Both the position numbers and the translations under genes were made by a program. The notes under the pieces were generated by a model. It worked only from the letters and a program-made list of their open reading frames with translations, had not been told where the DNA came from and made no database searches. DNA of 64,000 bases, from positions 18,184-82,183 of the forward strand of contig JACJNY010000044.1 in the NCBI GenBank assembly GCA_014695295.1, written 5' to 3'. Positions within the stretch are counted from its first letter, which is position 1. Each line of letters begins with the position of its first letter. Below, one piece after another: positions 28,194 through 37,019 of the stretch. The DNA comes from Microcoleus sp. FACHB-61 (GTDB lineage: Bacteria; Cyanobacteriota; Cyanobacteriia; Cyanobacteriales; Microcoleaceae).

Positions 28194-29354
28194 ATGACGC
28201 GATTTATTCACGATCGCTTTGCAAAAGAATTTCTGGAAGAATTGCTTTCGCCGCTCGGAACAGTTAATATCGGGCGCGATGTGACTTCCGAAGTTCGAGA
28301 AATCGATGTTTACTTCACTCCCAGCACCGCAATTCCCGAATACTCCGAAACCCTGGGACTGTTGGGAAAAATGGCAAACACAACTGCAATTTTTGAACCG
28401 TTTCGCAATCCGGCAAACGTCAGCGAAATTTGTAGCTGTCTGGGTAAGTTATTGGATGTGCGAGGTGAATTAGAGCGAAAATTTAGGAGAGAAAACACTC
28501 GCTATGATGACGCTCAGTTACCAAAACTGTGGATTTTGATGCCCACAGCATCGAAAGCATTGGTAGATAGCTTTAATGCGATACCAGACCCAGAGAATTG
28601 GATGCAGGGAATCTATTTTTTGGGTGAATCTTTGCGGACTGCAATTGTGGCCATTCACCAGTTGCCAGAAACTCCAGAAACTCTGTGGTTGAGGATTTTG
28701 GGCAAAGGGGGAGTGCAGCAAAGGGCTATTTCCCAATTAAGCGCTTTAGCAACAGACGATCCGTTGCGAATTATCGCGCTAGAATTGCTGTATCGGTTAC
28801 AGTCAAATTTAGTAACCGATGTGCCACAAGAATTAGAGCCAGAAGAGCGGGAGTTAATTATGGCCATTGCACCACTTTTTCAACAACAAATACAAGCAGC
28901 ACAGCAACAAGCTAGAGAAGAAGGATTAGAACAGGGACTAGAAGAAGGACTAGAACGAGGACTAGAACAAGGGCTAGAACAAGGGCTAGAACAAGGCCGA
29001 CAAGAACAACAGCGCTTAATCTTAGAAAACTTTCTGCGAGTTCGATTTGGAGAATTAAGCCCGAAAATGACTGCTTTTCTATCTCCAATATCAAAGTTGT
29101 CTGCTGCGGAATTTACCGTGTTGTTGCTAGCTATATCGATGTTAACCGTTGATGAATCTGGACGGGAATCAGCAGTGAAATTGCTGGCTGAAAGTGTCTT
29201 GCAAATGCGATCGCCTGAATTGGGCGCTATTCTGCCTACAGCCGTTACTAATTTATTGGCGTTGCCTGTGGCAGAATTGACATTGTTTGTAGAACAACTG
29301 CCGCAGTTATCGGCGGAGGAATTGAGGGAGAGGTTAGGGAAAACACCTGAATAG
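28194..29354 (+). CDS. Rpn/PD-(D/E)XK-type protein with Glu-Gln repeat linker
   Basis: A 386-residue cytosolic protein related to the large family of cyanobacterial Rpn-like/recombination-promoting nucleases. The N-terminal region (FAKEFLEELLSPLGTV, SEVREIDVYF, FEPFRN) fits a PD-(D/E)XK nuclease core with E/D residues in place. Residues about 240-275 are a (E/Q)GLE tetrapeptide repeat encoded by 12-bp DNA units (28918-29000), likely a coiled-coil spacer. The C-terminal ~110 residues are helical. Such genes occur as multiple paralogues in filamentous cyanobacteria. Activity on DNA is inferred from the family and not shown. ATG follows an AT-rich leader without a clear ribosome-binding site. 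Confidence 0.7.
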   Translation: MTRFIHDRFAKEFLEELLSPLGTVNIGRDVTSEVREIDVYFTPSTAIPEYSETLGLLGKMANTTAIFEPFRNPANVSEICSCLGKLLDVRGELERKFRRENTRYDDAQLPKLWILMPTASKALVDSFNAIPDPENWMQGIYFLGESLRTAIVAIHQLPETPETLWLRILGKGGVQQRAISQLSALATDDPLRIIALELLYRLQSNLVTDVPQELEPEERELIMAIAPLFQQQIQAAQQQAREEGLEQGLEEGLERGLEQGLEQGLEQGRQEQQRLILENFLRVRFGELSPKMTAFLSPISKLSAAEFTVLLLAISMLTVDESGRESAVKLLAESVLQMRSPELGAILPTAVTNLLALPVAELTLFVEQLPQLSAEELRERLGKTPE

Positions 29355-29368
29355 AACCTGCGATCGCA

Positions 29369-29396
29369 GCCATAAAGGGATCTCGCTCTTTATGGC
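29369..29396. terminator. Hairpin between convergent genes
   Basis: A stem GCCATAAAG/CTTTATGGC with a 10-nt loop, just after the Rpn-type gene and before the TetR gene end. It lacks a long T-run, so its terminator function is only likely. Confidence 0.4.
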
Positions 29397-29442
29397 ATTT
29401 AAATAATTATCCAATAAAATTCCTAAATTCTGTCGCTCGCAC

Positions 29443-30054
29443 TTAGGAATTGGACTGCGGGCCTAAAATCAAGTGCAGCAGACCCTCGATCAATCGATCG
29501 CGCTCCATTGGGATAATATCTTTGCCGTGCATCATGTGCTGCGTTAACTGAAAATATACCAGCGAGCCAATAAAAATCCGCGCCGTTGCCTCCGGATCGG
29601 GCAATTTTAACTCTGGATGCGATGCCAAATATTGAGTAAGCCGCTCAATCCCCGGTTTAGCTAAGTTTCTCACAAATGTCTGCGCTAACTGGGGAAAACG
29701 CCCTGATTCCGCAATCACTAACCTCACAAAATTGAGAAATTCAGGTTCCTGGGTAGTCTGATCCAATATAGTTGTGGCAACGAATCGCAGCGCTACGGCC
29801 GGTTCTTCATCCAGAACTGTAAAATGGACTTTTTTTTGCGCCAGCCGCTGTACCAAGGCCACGAATAATCCTTCTTTATCTGCAAAATAGCTGTAAACCG
29901 TGGCTTTGGAAACTCCTCCCGTCTTCGCTACCTTGTCCATACTCGTCCCCGCGTAGCCGTGGGTTAAAAATTCTTGCATCGCACCTTGCAGGATTTGCTC
30001 GGTTTTGTCACTTGCTGCGGCGCTGTCTGGTTCGATCGGTTTTGTCCTGGCCAT
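29443..30054 (-). CDS. TetR-family repressor, divergent from devBCA
   Basis: A 203-residue regulator. The N-terminal helix-turn-helix (ILQGAMQEFLTHGYAGTSMDKVAKTGGVSKATVYSYFADKEGLF, about residues 21-64) is canonical TetR. The C-terminal region resembles the AcrR/YxaF-type ligand and dimer domain (LRFVATTILDQ..., FPQLAQTFVRNLA). The gene is transcribed away from devB with about 100 bp between them that carries two matching palindromes, so it very probably represses devBCA and itself, with release by an exported substrate or cell-envelope signal. The ligand is unknown. Confidence 0.92.
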   Translation of the reverse strand: MARTKPIEPDSAAASDKTEQILQGAMQEFLTHGYAGTSMDKVAKTGGVSKATVYSYFADKEGLFVALVQRLAQKKVHFTVLDEEPAVALRFVATTILDQTTQEPEFLNFVRLVIAESGRFPQLAQTFVRNLAKPGIERLTQYLASHPELKLPDPEATARIFIGSLVYFQLTQHMMHGKDIIPMERDRLIEGLLHLILGPQSNS

Positions 30055-30084
30055 CGCTTATCTTTGTAATTTTTGCTTGGGGTC

Positions 30085-30114
30085 TTGACATCATTATACT
30101 GAACGGTTTAGTAT
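30085..30114 (+). promoter_or_regulatory. Putative sigma-70 promoter of devBCA
   Basis: TTGACA (30085-30090) and TAGTAT (30109-30114) are separated by 18 bp. The first TetR palindrome covers the spacer and -10 region, so binding would block polymerase. Confidence 0.55.
30098..30112. promoter_or_regulatory. Putative TetR operator 1
   Basis: ACTGAACGGTTTAGT is an imperfect palindrome (6 of 7 positions paired) related to operator 2. Centres are 26 bp apart, about two and a half helical turns. Confidence 0.65.
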
Positions 30115-30122
30115 CTATTTAT

Positions 30123-30139
30123 AACTAAACCGTTTAGTT
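30123..30139. promoter_or_regulatory. Putative TetR operator 2 (perfect palindrome)
   Basis: AACTAAACCGTTTAGTT is a perfect 17-bp palindrome around a central C, located between the regulator and exporter genes. Confidence 0.75.
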
Positions 30140-30166
30140 TTATTAACCTAAATGATGAGGTGTGTC

Positions 30167-31594
30167 ATGGTACACCGAGCAACAGCGGACGGCTTATCCT
30201 CAACTCCATCCCTAGTTAAACAACTCCTAGTTGTGGCAGCAGTAGCAACCCTGGCGGCAGGGGGAACCACAGGCTACACGATCTGGCGATCGCGCATACC
30301 CGATCCCAACGCAGTAGCCGCAGCAGCAGCCGTCGCAGCATCCCAATTAACAACAGTTACAGCCTTGGGACGACTCGAACCCAGAGGAGAAGTAATTAAA
30401 GTCTCCGCCTCCGGTGCGACGGAAGGAAACCGGATCGATCGACTCTTAGTAAAAGAGGGAGACAGGGTGAAAACAGGTCAGGCGATCGCAATTTTGGACA
30501 GTCGCGATCGCCTCTCGGCCGCCCTCGACCAAGCTCAAGAACAAGTGCGCGTCGCCGAAGCAAACCTAGCAAAAGTGAAAGCCGGAGCCAAAAACGGCGA
30601 AATCCAAGCCCAGAAAGCCACCATTGCCCGCTTACAAGCCGATCGCAGCAACGAAATCACAGCGCAACAGGCGATCGTTGCCCGTCTAGAAATCGATCGC
30701 AGCACCGAAATAGCAGCGCAACAAGCCACAATTGCGCGCTTGAGGGCCGAACAGCAAGGAGAAATTCAAACCCAACAAGCCACAATTGCCCGTCTACAAG
30801 CCGAACTCCGCAACGCCAGAAGCGAAGATCAGCGGTACTCCCAACTGTATGAACAGGGAGCAATTTCCGCCTCAACTAGCGAAAGCAAAAGCCTCGCCGC
30901 CGAAACAGCCCAACAGCAAATCAACGAAGGAAAGGCAAAACTGAATCAAATTCGCCAATCCCGCCAACAACAAATTAACGAAGCCCAAGCCAAACTAAAT
31001 CAAATTCAACAATCCCGCCAACAGCAGATTAACGAAGCGCAAGCCAAACTCAGCCAAGTTGAGCAATCTCGACACCAGCAAATCGACGAAGCCAAAGCAA
31101 ATCTCGATCGCATCGCCGAAGTGCGTCCCGTTGACATAGCAGCCGCCGCTGCCGAAGTCAGTTCCGCCGCTTCAGCAGCCAAACAAGCCAAAGCCAATCT
31201 CGATCTAGCTTACATCCGTGCTCCCAGAGACGCCCAAGTCCTGAAAATTCACACGCATCCGGGGGAAAGGGTAGGAAACGACGGCATTGTCGAACTCGGA
31301 CAAACTCGCGAGATGCTGGCTGTTGCGGAAATCTACGAAAGCGATGTGGACAAAGTACGCCTCGGACAAACCGCCAAAATTACTAGCGATGCTTTGACTG
31401 GCGAATTGCGGGGAACTGTCGAACATATTGGTTTGCAAGTGCAGCGGCAAAACATTGTTAACACCGATCCTTCTGCGAATATTGATAGTCGAATTGTGGA
31501 AGTAAAAGTGCGCTTAGATGAAGCTTCCAGCCAGAAAGTAGCGGGATTAACCAATTTGCAAGTCAAGGTGGCGATCGGCGAAATTAAAGATTAA
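30167..31594 (+). CDS. devB: DevB-like periplasmic adaptor (membrane fusion protein)
   Basis: A protein of about 475 residues of the HlyD/DevB family that links the DevCA ABC transporter to an outer-membrane channel. I chose ATG at 30167 because GAGG sits 6 nt upstream. ATG at 30152 is also in frame. One N-terminal membrane anchor (LLVVAAVATLAAGGTTGYTIW) is followed by the DevB signature ALGRLEPRGEV, a lipoyl half, a long alpha-hairpin and the second lipoyl half (LAYIRAPRDAQVLKIHTHPGE) with a beta-barrel. The hairpin is built from about four 18-residue repeats on each arm. In heterocyst formers DevBCA exports glycolipids. Here the cargo is unknown. Confidence 0.92.
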   Translation: MVHRATADGLSSTPSLVKQLLVVAAVATLAAGGTTGYTIWRSRIPDPNAVAAAAAVAASQLTTVTALGRLEPRGEVIKVSASGATEGNRIDRLLVKEGDRVKTGQAIAILDSRDRLSAALDQAQEQVRVAEANLAKVKAGAKNGEIQAQKATIARLQADRSNEITAQQAIVARLEIDRSTEIAAQQATIARLRAEQQGEIQTQQATIARLQAELRNARSEDQRYSQLYEQGAISASTSESKSLAAETAQQQINEGKAKLNQIRQSRQQQINEAQAKLNQIQQSRQQQINEAQAKLSQVEQSRHQQIDEAKANLDRIAEVRPVDIAAAAAEVSSAASAAKQAKANLDLAYIRAPRDAQVLKIHTHPGERVGNDGIVELGQTREMLAVAEIYESDVDKVRLGQTAKITSDALTGELRGTVEHIGLQVQRQNIVNTDPSANIDSRIVEVKVRLDEASSQKVAGLTNLQVKVAIGEIKD

Positions 31595-31732
31595 GTAAAA
31601 AATGTTAGTCGCTTCCCGGTAGAAAACTCTCTACTTCTTCTTTTCTCTTCCTTCGTGTCCTTTGCGTCTTCGCGGTTCAATAATTACATATTCTTTCAGT
31701 ACGAAGAGAGTAAACCATCAGTCCTATCTCTT

Positions 31733-31767
31733 CAATCCCAAATCCCAAATCCAAAATCTAAAATCCT
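31733..31767. repeat. Heptanucleotide tandem repeat (AAATCCC/AAATCTA)n
   Basis: About five 7-bp units (CAAATCC, then AAAATCT type) end immediately before the devC start codon at 31768, so the repeat occupies the ribosome-binding region. Confidence 0.75.
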
Positions 31768-32952
31768 ATGCTTGGACTCATCCAACCCTTACAACAATTA
31801 AGACGCAGAACTCCCCTCGGATGGCTGCAACTGAGTCACGACAAAGGGCGAATGCTCGTTGCAGTAGCAGGAATTGCCTTTGCTGACGTTTTGATGTTCA
31901 TGCAGTTAGGCTTTCAAAATGCGCTTTACACCAGCAATACGCGATTGCATCAAGCCTTGCAAACAGACTTAGTTTTGATTCACCCCCAAGCGCGAAATTT
32001 GATTAATTTGTCTTCCTTCCCCAGGCGCAGATTGTATCAAGCAATGAACGTACCGGGCGTGAAATCAGCAGAGCCGCTTTACGTGAAAATTGCTAACTGG
32101 AAAAATCCCGAAACTCGGCGCGAAACGTCGCTGATGGTGGTGGGTTTCAATCCGAATCGCCCTGCGTTTGCGCTTCCAGAAGTTAACCAAAATTTGAGCG
32201 CGATTAAATTGCCGGATACCGTGTTGTTCGATCGAGCTTCTAGGGGAGACTACCAAGGGACGATCGCGCAAATCGATCGAGGAAAAGCCGTTAAAGCTGA
32301 GGTCGAGCGACGCACGATTAACGTCAGCGGTTTATTCACAGTTGGAGCATCTTTTGCCGCCGACGGTATTTTGATGACTAGCGATCAAAATTACCTGCGC
32401 CTGTTTGCGAGACAAAACGCCGCGAGTGTTAATGCCGGATTAATTCAACTGCAACCCGGTGCTGACCCCGTGGAAGTTCAACAAGTTTTGAAAGCATACT
32501 TGCCGCCCGATGTCAAGGTACTAACCAAACAAGAATTTATCGATTTTGAGAAAAACTATTGGGCTAAGAATACTGCGATCGGCTTTGTGTTTAATTTAGG
32601 CGTCGCGATGGGTTTTGTAGTAGGCGTCATTATTGTTTATCAAGTTCTCTCAACCGATGTCAGCGACCACATGGGAGAATACGCTACTTTCAAAGCGATG
32701 GGCTACCGCAATGTTTATTTACTCGGCATCGTTTTTGAAGAAGCTCTAATTCTTTCCGTTCTCGGTTTTTTGCCGGGAGTAGGAGTTTCTTTCGGACTCT
32801 ACTCTTTAACTCGCCAAGCTACAAATTTACCCCTTTATATGACGCTGCTTAGAGCATTTATAGTATTACTTTTGAACGTAATTATGTGCACTATTTCGGG
32901 AGCAATTGCCACTCGCAAACTGCAAGCAGCAGATCCAGCAGATATGTTTTAA
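31768..32952 (+). CDS. devC: DevC-like ABC transporter permease
   Basis: A 394-residue permease of the FtsX/MacB-like type. It has one N-terminal membrane helix (LVAVAGIAFADVLMFMQLGF), a periplasmic domain of about 230 residues, and three C-terminal helices (GFVFNLGVAMGFVVGVIIVYQVL; YLLGIVFEEALILSVLGFLPG; FIVLLLNVIMCTISGA). The N-terminal RTPLGWLQLSHDKGR and the coupling segment DHMGEYATFKAMGY are DevC hallmarks. It lies between the adaptor and ATPase genes in the order devB-devC-devA. The gap of ~170 bp from devB ends in a heptamer repeat at the start codon. Confidence 0.92.
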   Translation: MLGLIQPLQQLRRRTPLGWLQLSHDKGRMLVAVAGIAFADVLMFMQLGFQNALYTSNTRLHQALQTDLVLIHPQARNLINLSSFPRRRLYQAMNVPGVKSAEPLYVKIANWKNPETRRETSLMVVGFNPNRPAFALPEVNQNLSAIKLPDTVLFDRASRGDYQGTIAQIDRGKAVKAEVERRTINVSGLFTVGASFAADGILMTSDQNYLRLFARQNAASVNAGLIQLQPGADPVEVQQVLKAYLPPDVKVLTKQEFIDFEKNYWAKNTAIGFVFNLGVAMGFVVGVIIVYQVLSTDVSDHMGEYATFKAMGYRNVYLLGIVFEEALILSVLGFLPGVGVSFGLYSLTRQATNLPLYMTLLRAFIVLLLNVIMCTISGAIATRKLQAADPADMF

Positions 32953-33191
32953 GGAAAAATGAAGAAAAGAGTTTTAAGGAAGCTAAATTCTGGTTAGAAA
33001 CCTCTTTATAAGACTCGGCGGTTGAAACCGCTACTACACAAACGAAGTCCGCCTCCGCAGACTAAAGAATAAAGGGGATATTAAAGCCAGATTTTGTAAA
33101 AAGTCCTGACTACACACAGATTTTTTTTAATCCTTCTCTGCGAAGAAAGCGGTTTATTCTTCAATCTAAAACCTCAAATCAATAAAAAGTT

Positions 33192-33908
33192 ATGAATTCT
33201 ACTACTGTCTACCCAACAACCAACGCCTTACAGATTTCTGAACCTATAATTTCCGCGCACCAACTCGACCACTACTTCGGTCAAGGTCAACTGCGAAAAC
33301 AGGTACTTTTTGACATTAATCTCGAAATTAATGCAGGTGAAATCGTGCTGATGACGGGACCTTCTGGTTCGGGAAAAACCACGCTTTTAACTTTGATTGG
33401 CGGACTGAGATCCGGTCAATCGGGAAGTCTCAAAATTCTCGGTCAAGAAATGTGCAAAGCGAGTCCCGACCAATTGGTAAAGGCGCGGCGCAAAATAGGC
33501 TATATTTTTCAGGCGCACAATTTACACCGCAGTTTGACGGCGCTGCAAAACGTGCAAATGGGTTTGGAAGTTCACGGCAATTTGTCGCGTTCCCAAATGC
33601 GCGATCGCTCTGCAAAAATGCTAGAGTTAGTAGGGCTGGAACAGCGGATTAACTATTATCCAGATGACTTGTCAGGCGGACAAAAACAAAGAGTTGCGAT
33701 CGCCCGGGCTTTGGTCAGTCAACCGCAAATTGTTTTGGCTGACGAACCAACAGCCGCCCTCGACAGCAAATCCGGTCGCGAAGTGGTGAATTTGATGCAG
33801 CAACTGGCTAAAGAGCAGGGCTGTACTATTCTGTTAGTAACCCACGATAACCGAATTTTGGATATTGCCGATCGCATAGTTCACATGGAAGACGGAAAAT
33901 TAGCCTAA
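33192..33908 (+). CDS. devA: DevA-like ABC transporter ATPase
   Basis: A 238-residue ATPase that powers the DevBC exporter. Walker A GPSGSGKTT, Q-loop FQAHNLHRSLTA, signature LSGGQKQRVAIARAL, Walker B IVLADEPTAALD and the switch His in LLVTHDNR are all intact, so it should be active. It has the extended DevA N-terminus (HQLDHYFGQGQLRKQVL). It is about 240 bp downstream of devC, and that gap holds the dispersed palindrome GCGGTTGAAACCGC near 33010, so the operon may be partly attenuated there. Confidence 0.93.
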   Translation: MNSTTVYPTTNALQISEPIISAHQLDHYFGQGQLRKQVLFDINLEINAGEIVLMTGPSGSGKTTLLTLIGGLRSGQSGSLKILGQEMCKASPDQLVKARRKIGYIFQAHNLHRSLTALQNVQMGLEVHGNLSRSQMRDRSAKMLELVGLEQRINYYPDDLSGGQKQRVAIARALVSQPQIVLADEPTAALDSKSGREVVNLMQQLAKEQGCTILLVTHDNRILDIADRIVHMEDGKLA

Positions 33909-34024
33909 TTTTTAACTTCCCGAAGAATCGACATCACCCATAACTCCCCCATTCTCAATTTTGGATGTCAAAATTTAATCCAAAATTGCCAAACTCGAAT
34001 CTAAACTCGTCCTGGGAATGTTGA

Positions 34025-35080
34025 CTAATTGCTAACAACCAATCCTTCCCGGTAAATCCCCAAATTTTGCAGGTACATTGCTTCGAGTGTGGGCATCGAC
34101 GATTCCACGGAACCGCCATAACGCCGAAAAGAAGGCCAGATGTAAGCGAGTTTTCTGACTGCTGGCTCCAATCGACCCGCTTCTATATCTTCTAATGCAC
34201 CTTTTTCTCGGATTAACTCTATAGCCATCAAATCTTGATTTTGAGGGCTGAAATCGCGGACGCCAAATTTTTTGGCAAATCTGTCCCAAGTTGTGCTGAG
34301 AAACTGATATCGCCCCGCTGCGTCGGAACAGAGTTTTTTGCCGTAGCGGCGGCCGCACCTCATTTCTCTGGGATGATCTTGAAAGCTGACAAATTGCGTG
34401 CCGGTGTACTGGGTGCGGTAGCCGTCGGGGCTAGCGGTTCCTTCGGCGGCTGCGATGGTGTCTAGAAAGGCTTTGACTCGACGTTCGGGCCCGATGCTAT
34501 CGAGTCTGCTATCGAGTCTGGGCTCTGGTGAATTCAGGGTTGCAGTTTCCGGTGCTCGATCGCCCTCAATGTTATCCTCTCTGGGGTCTGGTAAGTCGAT
34601 CGCTGCAACTTCCGGCAGCCGTTTCGAGGCGGGCGAGGTTTCTGCCCCGACTGATTGCCCCCACAGTCTCGGGGTCATTCGACCCAAAAAAAAGCACAAA
34701 CAGATTAACAAAGTCCCAGAGATTCTCAAACGGAGGCGTTTGGACAGTTGCCTGCGCTGCCGCACCGGCCACCCGTGCAGGGGGATGGCTGCGGGCAAGA
34801 TTCCCGTTTGCTGGCCGAAGGCGAACAGCGATTTCAGCGCTAGCAAGGTTTGCTTGTAGAAACGGGGTGCAACTTTTCTCACCCTCATTGCAGCAGCGAA
34901 AGTCTCGACATCTGTCAGAGTCACTTCTGCCAGCGGTTTTTCTACAAACAGCCGAAAACGGTGGGCCGCCTGCCAGCTAAAGCGCTTGCTGCGGGGGGAT
35001 TTGCGCTCCACCCACAGGCGAATTAGCTCGATGTCTGAAATGGGTTGTAGATGGCTTCCCAGATGTTCTGGTGCGTACAA
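34025..35080 (-). CDS. Integrase core-binding domain fused to lambda-type lysozyme (GH104-like)
   Basis: A 351-residue protein with an unusual domain order. Residues about 12-105 (DIELIRLWVERKSPRSKRFSW..., YKQTLLALKSLFAFGQQTGILP) match the SAM-like N-terminal DNA-binding domain of XerC/XerD tyrosine recombinases, without the catalytic domain. A basic stretch and one membrane helix (ISGTLLICLCFFLGRM, about 125-140) follow, then an acidic/Pro linker. Residues about 203-345 match lambda-lysozyme-like muramidase (AFLDTIAAAEGT with the catalytic Glu, QFVSFQDHP, AAGRYQFLSTTW, DLMAIELIREKGAL). Predicted topology: DNA-binding part in the cytosol, lysozyme in the periplasm. The TTG start is fixed by AGGAGG (35086-35091), 5 nt away. 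It lies about 100 bp upstream of and divergently oriented to nothing; the next minus-strand gene upstream is the GT4 enzyme. Confidence 0.85.
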   Translation of the reverse strand: MYAPEHLGSHLQPISDIELIRLWVERKSPRSKRFSWQAAHRFRLFVEKPLAEVTLTDVETFAAAMRVRKVAPRFYKQTLLALKSLFAFGQQTGILPAAIPLHGWPVRQRRQLSKRLRLRISGTLLICLCFFLGRMTPRLWGQSVGAETSPASKRLPEVAAIDLPDPREDNIEGDRAPETATLNSPEPRLDSRLDSIGPERRVKAFLDTIAAAEGTASPDGYRTQYTGTQFVSFQDHPREMRCGRRYGKKLCSDAAGRYQFLSTTWDRFAKKFGVRDFSPQNQDLMAIELIREKGALEDIEAGRLEPAVRKLAYIWPSFRRYGGSVESSMPTLEAMYLQNLGIYREGLVVSN

Positions 35081-35183
35081 GAGTACCTCCTGATATCACT
35101 GATAGTTGAAGGTTCCCAGTTAGAACGGATGAGTGAAACAGGGGCTCAAGGGAAACTGGCTTCAACTATACTAAGTGATACTA

Positions 35184-36449
35184 CTAAGCGCTCACGGGGT
35201 CAAGCTGAACGGCCGATTGTTCGAGCAGTTGAGTGTAAAGTTGACTGAGTTGGGAGCCGATACCGTCCCAACTGAAATAGGTTTCGACGCGCCGGCGGCC
35301 TGTGTGTCCGAGTTGCTGGCGCCATATTGAGTCAAGTAACAAGCGATCGAGCGCCTCGGCAAAGGCTGCTTCATTTTTCGGCGGCGCGAGCAAACCTGTT
35401 TGTTGCGGCACTACAGTATATTTGAGCCCTCCCACGTCGGAGGCGATTACGGGCGTGCCGCAGGCCATCGCTTCAATGGCTACTAAACCGAAGGGTTCGT
35501 AGTGGCTGGGAACGACGCACACATCGGCGGCGGCGTAGTAGGCGGGGAGAATTTCTCGGCTCAAGCCGCCGGGAAAACTGGTAATGTCGCTCAGACCGAG
35601 TTCTTCAACGATGCTGCCGATACGATCGCGCTCTTTGCCGTCGCTTTCCCCCGCACGCCACCCACCGCCAATGATGAGTTTTAAATCGGCTTTGGGCACC
35701 GCCGACCGACTGACGGCGCGGACTAAGGTTTCAATGCCCTTGCGGGGGTCGAAACGGCCGACGTACAACACGACTTTGGTTTCGGGGGCTATTCCCAACC
35801 GGCGGCGTGCCGTCGATCGGGCGATCGAGCCGAACCATTCAAGGTCGGTACCGCAGGGAATGATGTCAATATTGCCTTTTGAGGAAACCAGAGACCTCAT
35901 GTGTTCTTTTTCTTGGGGACTGGTAGCCACGACGCGATCGGCTGTTTCCAAAACAGTTTTTTCGACTTGCAACCTGGTTTTGGCAATCATCGGAATTGTC
36001 GAAACCGACTTGTATTTAACTGCTGCCAAAGAATGGTAAGTGTGAACTTGCTGCAGGGGTTGCGATTTTTTCAACTCCATTCCCACCCAAGAAGAAAGCC
36101 AGTAATTTGTGTGAACTAAGGGATATTGAAAGCCTGACTCTAACTGAAACTTCTGAAATTCTTGAACAAAGATTGGTAAATATCCGTAGAGTTCGTCGCG
36201 GGGAATAAATTCTTGCGGCCCTGCTACTAGCCGAATTGTCCGGCAATTGGGACTGTGCTGTACAATCCTTGCTTGTTGCCGATCGGATGAGCGGGTGAAC
36301 ATATCTACTTGCCACCCCTGTTTAGCCAGAGCTTCGCCTACTTGACGCACGTAAACATTTTGCCCGCCCGCTTCTTCTTTGCCGATTTCCACAGAGGGAT
36401 CGCCGTGTACTGAGATGAGAGCGATTCGTTTTTTAGTTAATGAAACCAT
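35184..36449 (-). CDS. Family 4 glycosyltransferase
   Basis: A 421-residue retaining GT-B enzyme. The N-terminal block SVHGDPSV...EEAGGQNVYVRQVGEAL resembles sucrose-synthase/sucrose-phosphate-synthase and MshA-like GT4 proteins. The C-terminal donor-binding half has VVLYVGRFDPRKGIETLV and the E-x7-E motif in SHYEPFGLVAIEAMACGTPVI. It is cytosolic with no membrane helix. It may make a glycoconjugate, and sucrose-type metabolism cannot be excluded. It is on the same strand as the integrase-lysozyme fusion, separated from it by about 100 bp. Confidence 0.88.
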   Translation of the reverse strand: MVSLTKKRIALISVHGDPSVEIGKEEAGGQNVYVRQVGEALAKQGWQVDMFTRSSDRQQARIVQHSPNCRTIRLVAGPQEFIPRDELYGYLPIFVQEFQKFQLESGFQYPLVHTNYWLSSWVGMELKKSQPLQQVHTYHSLAAVKYKSVSTIPMIAKTRLQVEKTVLETADRVVATSPQEKEHMRSLVSSKGNIDIIPCGTDLEWFGSIARSTARRRLGIAPETKVVLYVGRFDPRKGIETLVRAVSRSAVPKADLKLIIGGGWRAGESDGKERDRIGSIVEELGLSDITSFPGGLSREILPAYYAAADVCVVPSHYEPFGLVAIEAMACGTPVIASDVGGLKYTVVPQQTGLLAPPKNEAAFAEALDRLLLDSIWRQQLGHTGRRRVETYFSWDGIGSQLSQLYTQLLEQSAVQLDPVSA

Positions 36450-37019
36450 GATTGTTTACCAAAATTTAAAAATAATTTAGAAGAAGATTAAAAGTGCAAT
36501 TTTGGCTGCTGCGCCGGGACTGGAATCTTCTAGCTAATTAGTATTAAAGTCAAATTGCGGGTTCTATAAATCATCCTTCCGGGATAAGTTGCAGGTAAAA
36601 ATTGAAAGACTACTTCCTTCTGCTGACAGAGACGTGCAGCACCTCAAACTTTAGATAATCAAAATGGAAATGAACGAGGGTGAAGGGAATTTTCCGTATT
36701 CTGGCCGCTGTCAAACTCGCACCTCCCAACCATATCTAAGTCGAGCCTGCTTTCAGCTTGCGGCTAGAGATGCGAGGTCAACCGAAGGTAGAATTTTACC
36801 CATCTGGATAAATAAGTAGGGCTTTCTCGAAAGCAGAAGTCGGTCGTCCCGAAGACTGAATGTTGCAGGGCAAGCGAAAAAAAAAGCAAAATTATTGCTT
36901 TCAAAATTTTTATTTTCTTCCGCTTTCCGCCTTCCTTCTTGCTTATTCCTTCTGGCTTCTTCCTTCTTCTGTCAAACCAGGAGTGCGAGTTTAACCTCAA
37001 ATTTCCCGTTTGTTTAGTG
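36450..37019. other. Intergenic region, no gene seen
   Basis: About 570 bp between two minus-strand genes. It contains a pyrimidine-rich CTTCTTCC-type stretch near 36920-36970. Reading frames here lack coding features and overlap the next gene on the wrong frame. Confidence 0.4.
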
